A stretch of 9,042 nucleotides of DNA from contig QIGP01000419.1 in assembly GCA_003228965.1 (NCBI GenBank), positions 1 to 9,042 on the forward strand, in the 5' to 3' direction. The notes under the pieces are model-generated. The model was not told where the DNA came from, did no database searches, and worked only from the letters and a program-made list of their open reading frames with translations. Every line of letters begins with the position of its first letter. The stretch's first letter is position 1. Positions 6,278 through 9,042 of this stretch are shown here, one piece after another. The position numbers were made by a program, and so were the translations under genes. This stretch comes from Gammaproteobacteria bacterium (GTDB lineage: Bacteria > Pseudomonadota > Gammaproteobacteria > Steroidobacterales > SZUA-146).

Positions 6278-7183
6278 CTAGATTGCGGCCCCGGCAATAG
6301 TCAGTAACGCGATGACTACCAGCCAAACGATAGTAGAACGCTCTACCAGACTCATCGCACACTTGGCACCTGCGCTTGGGTTATCGGCCATATCTTCTCG
6401 CGCCTGTCGGCCCAATGCACCACAACCCGCGGTTGCTACTACGTCATCGTTAACGTCGAAAAAGTCTTCGCTGCATTCTGTGTAATACGCTTTCCACGCT
6501 GTGGTCGCAGGCTCGAAACTGCCCGCCAGTGCATAGCTCATAGCGGCTAATCGCGATGGCAACCACGCCAGCAGACCGTGCAAGTTTTGCACCGGGCGCA
6601 AGAACGACGCCGGTTCTTTGCCATCGTGCTCTTGCCGATCACTTTCGAAAGACGCGCGGCGACGCAGCAAATCGGTAAAGCGGAATACCCATGCACCAAT
6701 AGGTCCTAAAAGCACAAACCACAACACCACACCAAAGGTGCGATTGGTAGACTGGACAAACACAGCCGATGCGACCGCTCCACCCAGTTTGTCGCTTTTC
6801 TCCGGCGGATCAAACTCAAGCAGTTCTTTGGCTACTCTATGCATGGCCTCGGAGTCACCGCGAGCGCTGGCATCCGCAAAGTCGTCGACTTCGGCGCTTA
6901 GATCGCGTGGGCCCAGCGAAACAAACAGCACGACTACGGAAGCAACCAGATAGAAAGAACCGAAAAATTTACCCGGCAGAAAATACGCTATGGCAAAGAT
7001 GGGTAATGTGCACAAAGCAATGGCAAGAACGGCGACAACATAGGCGCGCACACCGCGGCCACTACCCATCAGCTTGAAGGCGCGATCAAAGTAGCCGTCG
7101 AGCCAGCGAATTTCACTAAGCCCAAACAAGTTGGTGACGAAGCGCTCGAGTACCAGTCCAAGTAGCAGTGCGATAAGTTTCAT
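6278..7183 (-). CDS. ampE: AmpE, inner-membrane regulatory protein
   Basis: This 301-residue membrane protein matches AmpE (E. coli about 284 residues). Family blocks are MKLIALLLGLVLERF at the N-terminus, EIRWLDGYFDRAF, LGPRDLSAEV near 90-99 and the helix WFVLLGPIGAWVFR near 155-168. Membrane segments are seen near 46-68, 73-90, 149-169 and 282-301. AmpE is encoded with AmpD and was described as a membrane component linked to beta-lactamase induction; its biochemical role is unsettled, and it is related to CobD/CbiB-like proteins. The ATG at 7183 is chosen because homologues start MKL; a TTG at 7261 in the same frame would add 26 atypical residues. No clear Shine-Dalgarno precedes the ATG. 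A 149-bp gap separates it from ampD, unlike the overlapping E. coli pair. Confidence 0.92.
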   Translation of the reverse strand: MKLIALLLGLVLERFVTNLFGLSEIRWLDGYFDRAFKLMGSGRGVRAYVVAVLAIALCTLPIFAIAYFLPGKFFGSFYLVASVVVLFVSLGPRDLSAEVDDFADASARGDSEAMHRVAKELLEFDPPEKSDKLGGAVASAVFVQSTNRTFGVVLWFVLLGPIGAWVFRFTDLLRRRASFESDRQEHDGKEPASFLRPVQNLHGLLAWLPSRLAAMSYALAGSFEPATTAWKAYYTECSEDFFDVNDDVVATAGCGALGRQAREDMADNPSAGAKCAMSLVERSTIVWLVVIALLTIAGAAI

Positions 7184-7332
7184 ACGATCACTATAGCTAA
7201 AACCAGACCCCAGACAAACAAGAACCTGCTTCGAAAGAGGGAAAAACCCAATATCGGTCAACGCGTCGGATGCTATCGGTAGCTCTCACACATTCTGGGC
7301 GAGGTTTCGATGTTGGAGGAGGCTGCCAGGTC
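7184..7332 (-). promoter_or_regulatory. ampD-ampE intergenic region
   Basis: This 149-bp gap is long for a pair usually overlapping or tightly spaced. On the minus strand a TATAGT sequence ends seven bases before the ampE ATG, and TTGTTT lies about 20 bases further upstream, too far for a good sigma-70 pair. A separate ampE promoter is possible but unproven; the mRNA may also run through from ampD. Confidence 0.25.
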
Positions 7333-7905
7333 CTAAATAAGCTGTCCATTGAGCGCGGCTAACAAACGCTGCAACCTTGACCATTCAAACTCTGTACCTG
7401 GATCGATTTTACGTCCAGGAGCAATATCGCTATGGCCGACAATGGGACAAGCCGACATCGACACATACGTTGCGCGTAAGGCATCCACCAGCTGAGCCAA
7501 CTTCCAATATTGAATGGTTCGAAAAGGTGTGTGATCCGTGCCTTCAAGCTCTATGCCAATTGAAAAGTCGTTACATTTTTCACGGCCTTCGAAGCTGGAT
7601 TCCCCGGCGTGCCAGGCGCGACGGTGAAACGGGACAAATTGAAACAGGTCACCATTGCGCCCGATCAGTACGTGCGCGGATACTTTCAGGTCTTTGATCT
7701 GTTCAAAGTACTCGTGTCTCCGAGTTTCCAGCTTATTTTGAAAAAACTCACAAATGTGAGCAGCACCGTATTCACCGGGCGGTAAACTAATGCTGTGCAC
7801 AACGAGTAGCTCTGGATCGACCACAGACGGTCTGTCATCACAATTCGGCGACGCATGATAAGTCGCTTCGCGAAGTAAACCGCTGTCTCGATCAATGTTC
7901 AGCAT
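7333..7905 (-). CDS. ampD: AmpD, 1,6-anhydro-N-acetylmuramyl-L-alanine amidase
   Basis: This 190-residue cytosolic zinc amidase (E. coli AmpD 183) cleaves the lactyl-peptide bond between anhydro-MurNAc and L-alanine in recycled muropeptides. The zinc ligands are H37 (VVHSISLPPGEYG), H158 (GHSDIAPGRKIDPG) and D168, with the E. coli spacing; E119 (IGIELEG) and K166 match the catalytic Glu and Lys. There is no signal peptide, as expected for the cytoplasmic form. The usual HNIS reads HSIS here, with serine at the position of Asn35 in characterised AmpD. In species with AmpR, loss of AmpD raises anhydro-muropeptides and induces AmpC; neither partner is in this window. The ATG at 7905 is chosen because homologues begin MLN(V/I)D; the frame extends to a TTG at 7998. 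No strong ribosome site is seen. It is divergent from rsmE and upstream of ampE. Confidence 0.96.
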   Translation of the reverse strand: MLNIDRDSGLLREATYHASPNCDDRPSVVDPELLVVHSISLPPGEYGAAHICEFFQNKLETRRHEYFEQIKDLKVSAHVLIGRNGDLFQFVPFHRRAWHAGESSFEGREKCNDFSIGIELEGTDHTPFRTIQYWKLAQLVDALRATYVSMSACPIVGHSDIAPGRKIDPGTEFEWSRLQRLLAALNGQLI

Positions 7906-8082
7906 TCGTTGAGGTCCGGGACGGGCTCGTGGCCATTGCCTGCAGGACTGTACCAAAACCACAGACTTGCGCAAGTTCTGAATACGCCTGATCCGCAACT
8001 CTGAAGTTGCTCTTTCCTGACGTTCTGTTCACACTTCTAACATGTCTAACACACGCGAATCAGTTTTTGTCAGCCCTGCACC
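7906..8082. promoter_or_regulatory. Divergent promoter region between ampD and rsmE
   Basis: Both flanking genes must have their promoters in these 177 bp, but I found no strong consensus pair. A six-base stem GCAACT/AGTTGC with loop CTGA lies at 7995-8010, followed by a pyrimidine-rich stretch on the plus strand; it could be an operator half-site pair or an RNA hairpin in the rsmE leader. Confidence 0.4.
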
Positions 8083-8823
8083 ATGAGTCGACACCGCATT
8101 CACTGCCTGTCAACGCTCGAACCCAACTCAAGCGTAATATTGGAAGGCACTCAGGCCCATTATCTCGGCCACGTTCTACGCGTAAGAGTGGGTGAAGAGG
8201 TGACGCTTTTTGACGGCGGCGGCCCACAATACAGCGCAGAAGTCATGTCCGTAGAGCGCAAGCGGGTCGAACTTCGCACGAGCGAGAAAGTGCCAACGGA
8301 CTCCGAGAGCTCTCTTCGTGTTACGTTAATACAAAGCGTTGTCCGCAGCGAACGCATGGACTTTTGTGTGCAAAAAGCGACTGAGCTCGGAGTGCACGAG
8401 GTAGTCCCTGTGTTTACGCACCGCACAATTATAAAAATACCGCAAGACAGAGTAAACAGACGAACAGATCACTGGCAGAAAATTGCTGTTTCAGCGTGCG
8501 AACAAAGTGGCCGCGTGTTGATCCCAAAAGTCCTGTCACCACTCTCACTTCAAGGCGCTGTCGCTCGCACCCTGGAATCCAATACCATCCTGTTAGTACT
8601 GGATCCGTGGGCTGATCCGTTGCCGCTGCAAAAATATACGCCGCCGGAGGGCGCCTCGGTTGCCATTTGTATAGGACCGGAGGGTGGCTTTACGCAAGAG
8701 GAACTGAATTTTCTGCGCGACTCAGGCGCCGTATCGGTGACCTGTGGACCCCGCGTTCTGCGCAGCGAGACAGCCGGCATTGTCGCGGTGGCTGCATGTC
8801 AGATGCTGTGGGGCGACTGGTAA
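8083..8823 (+). CDS. rsmE: RsmE, 16S rRNA (uracil-1498-N3)-methyltransferase
   Basis: This 246-residue SPOUT-family enzyme (E. coli RsmE 243) uses S-adenosylmethionine to methylate N3 of U1498 in helix 44 of 16S rRNA, acting on assembled 30S subunits as a homodimer. The N-terminal PUA-like part (to about residue 70) includes HYLGHVLRVRVGEEVTLFDG. The C-terminal knotted methyltransferase domain has KATELGV at 98-104, EQSGR at 140-144, GPEGGF at 198-203 and GPRVLRSETA at 222-231, the last two forming the SAM-binding knot. Length is normal and no key block is missing. The ATG at 8083 gives the standard N-terminus; there is no clear Shine-Dalgarno before it. It is divergent from ampD and convergent with the gene ending at 8875, which is 51 bp away. 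Confidence 0.97.
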   Translation: MSRHRIHCLSTLEPNSSVILEGTQAHYLGHVLRVRVGEEVTLFDGGGPQYSAEVMSVERKRVELRTSEKVPTDSESSLRVTLIQSVVRSERMDFCVQKATELGVHEVVPVFTHRTIIKIPQDRVNRRTDHWQKIAVSACEQSGRVLIPKVLSPLSLQGAVARTLESNTILLVLDPWADPLPLQKYTPPEGASVAICIGPEGGFTQEELNFLRDSGAVSVTCGPRVLRSETAGIVAVAACQMLWGDW

Positions 8824-8874
8824 ACGTGACGCATTCGTAGCCTCTCTTTCGGACAAAAACGGCTGCTGACGAAG

Positions 8875-9042
8875 CTAGCTTGTTATCGCAAGTGCATCGC
8901 AAATAAGCTGCTCAAGTTTTTCCACGTCGGGGATAATTGGCGACTGACTCGCCATGGTCACACGACACAAGATGGGTGGCGAGTCGCCGAACATGCTCTC
9001 TTCCAATTTAAGCGCGTCTTCTTTAACTCGCACTAGCTGCGG
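8875..9042 (-). CDS. C-terminal end of an unidentified protein (partial)
   Basis: The minus-strand frame is open from the right window edge to a TAG at 8875-8877, giving 55 residues. It includes LVRVKEDALKLEESMFGDSPP, then ILCRV and, near the end, EKLEQLICDALAITS. Codon use looks like real coding sequence, with amphipathic helices at both ends and a short beta-like strand between. The frame starts outside the window. I could not assign a family; it does not look like BioA or GshB, which are among the usual neighbours of rsmE. Confidence 0.6.
   Translation of the reverse strand, partial: PQLVRVKEDALKLEESMFGDSPPILCRVTMASQSPIIPDVEKLEQLICDALAITS

Noticed and set aside
7377..7697. A 106-residue plus-strand open frame opposite ampD.
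   Set aside because: It is antisense to the conserved zinc-amidase core and has no family resemblance.
8160..8902. Three minus-strand open frames opposite rsmE.
   Set aside because: They lie over highly conserved rsmE sequence, are Ser/Arg/Thr-rich and look like reverse-strand shadows.

Overview
This 9 kb window looks like chromosomal DNA of a gammaproteobacterium, possibly a marine one. The evidence is the ampD-ampE pair divergent from rsmE, an AmpD and AmpE of gammaproteobacterial type, and the tail of a glutamate-ligase-like ATP-grasp gene of a family common in that class. I cannot name the genus. There are five complete, apparently functional genes of recognised family besides the small antitoxin, two partial genes at the window edges, and one accessory scar.

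Layout from left to right. Positions 1-241 (+) hold the last codons of a BrnT-type toxin overlapping a complete BrnA antitoxin. This pair is strikingly AT-rich (about 29% G+C counted over brnA) compared with the rest of the window, and is followed by a perfect 11-bp hairpin, so it looks acquired. Positions 242-423 have no gene. Positions 424-4922 (-) are a two-gene operon: an ABC ATPase, then a 1194-residue protein joining a duplicated ABC-2 type permease (about 12 membrane segments) to a C-terminal, probably periplasmic M1-family zinc peptidase domain. The two genes are 14 bp apart and each has a clear Shine-Dalgarno sequence. This transporter-peptidase chimera is the most unusual protein here; its substrate is unknown.

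Positions 5056-6277 are a decaying region. It holds the C-terminal half of a RimK-related ATP-grasp ligase with a glutamate-to-lysine change in its metal-binding motif, about 200 bp of unassignable broken frames, the C-terminal remnant of an IS91-like transposase, a 12-bp inverted repeat of REP-like appearance, and an 11-bp tandem duplication.

Positions 6278-7905 (-) carry ampE and, upstream of it, ampD. They encode an inner-membrane protein and the cytosolic anhydro-muropeptide amidase of cell-wall recycling, whose loss affects AmpC beta-lactamase induction in species that have AmpR/AmpC. Neither ampR nor ampC is in this window. Position 8083-8823 (+) is rsmE, the 16S rRNA U1498 methyltransferase, divergent from ampD. 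Position 8875-9042 (-) is the C-terminal end of an unidentified protein that continues beyond the window.

The cell-wall genes, rsmE and the ABC operon read as stable chromosomal backbone or ordinary accessory transport. The brnTA edge and the 5.1-6.2 kb scar are the places with signs of gene transfer and decay. I saw no CRISPR array, tRNA or rRNA.
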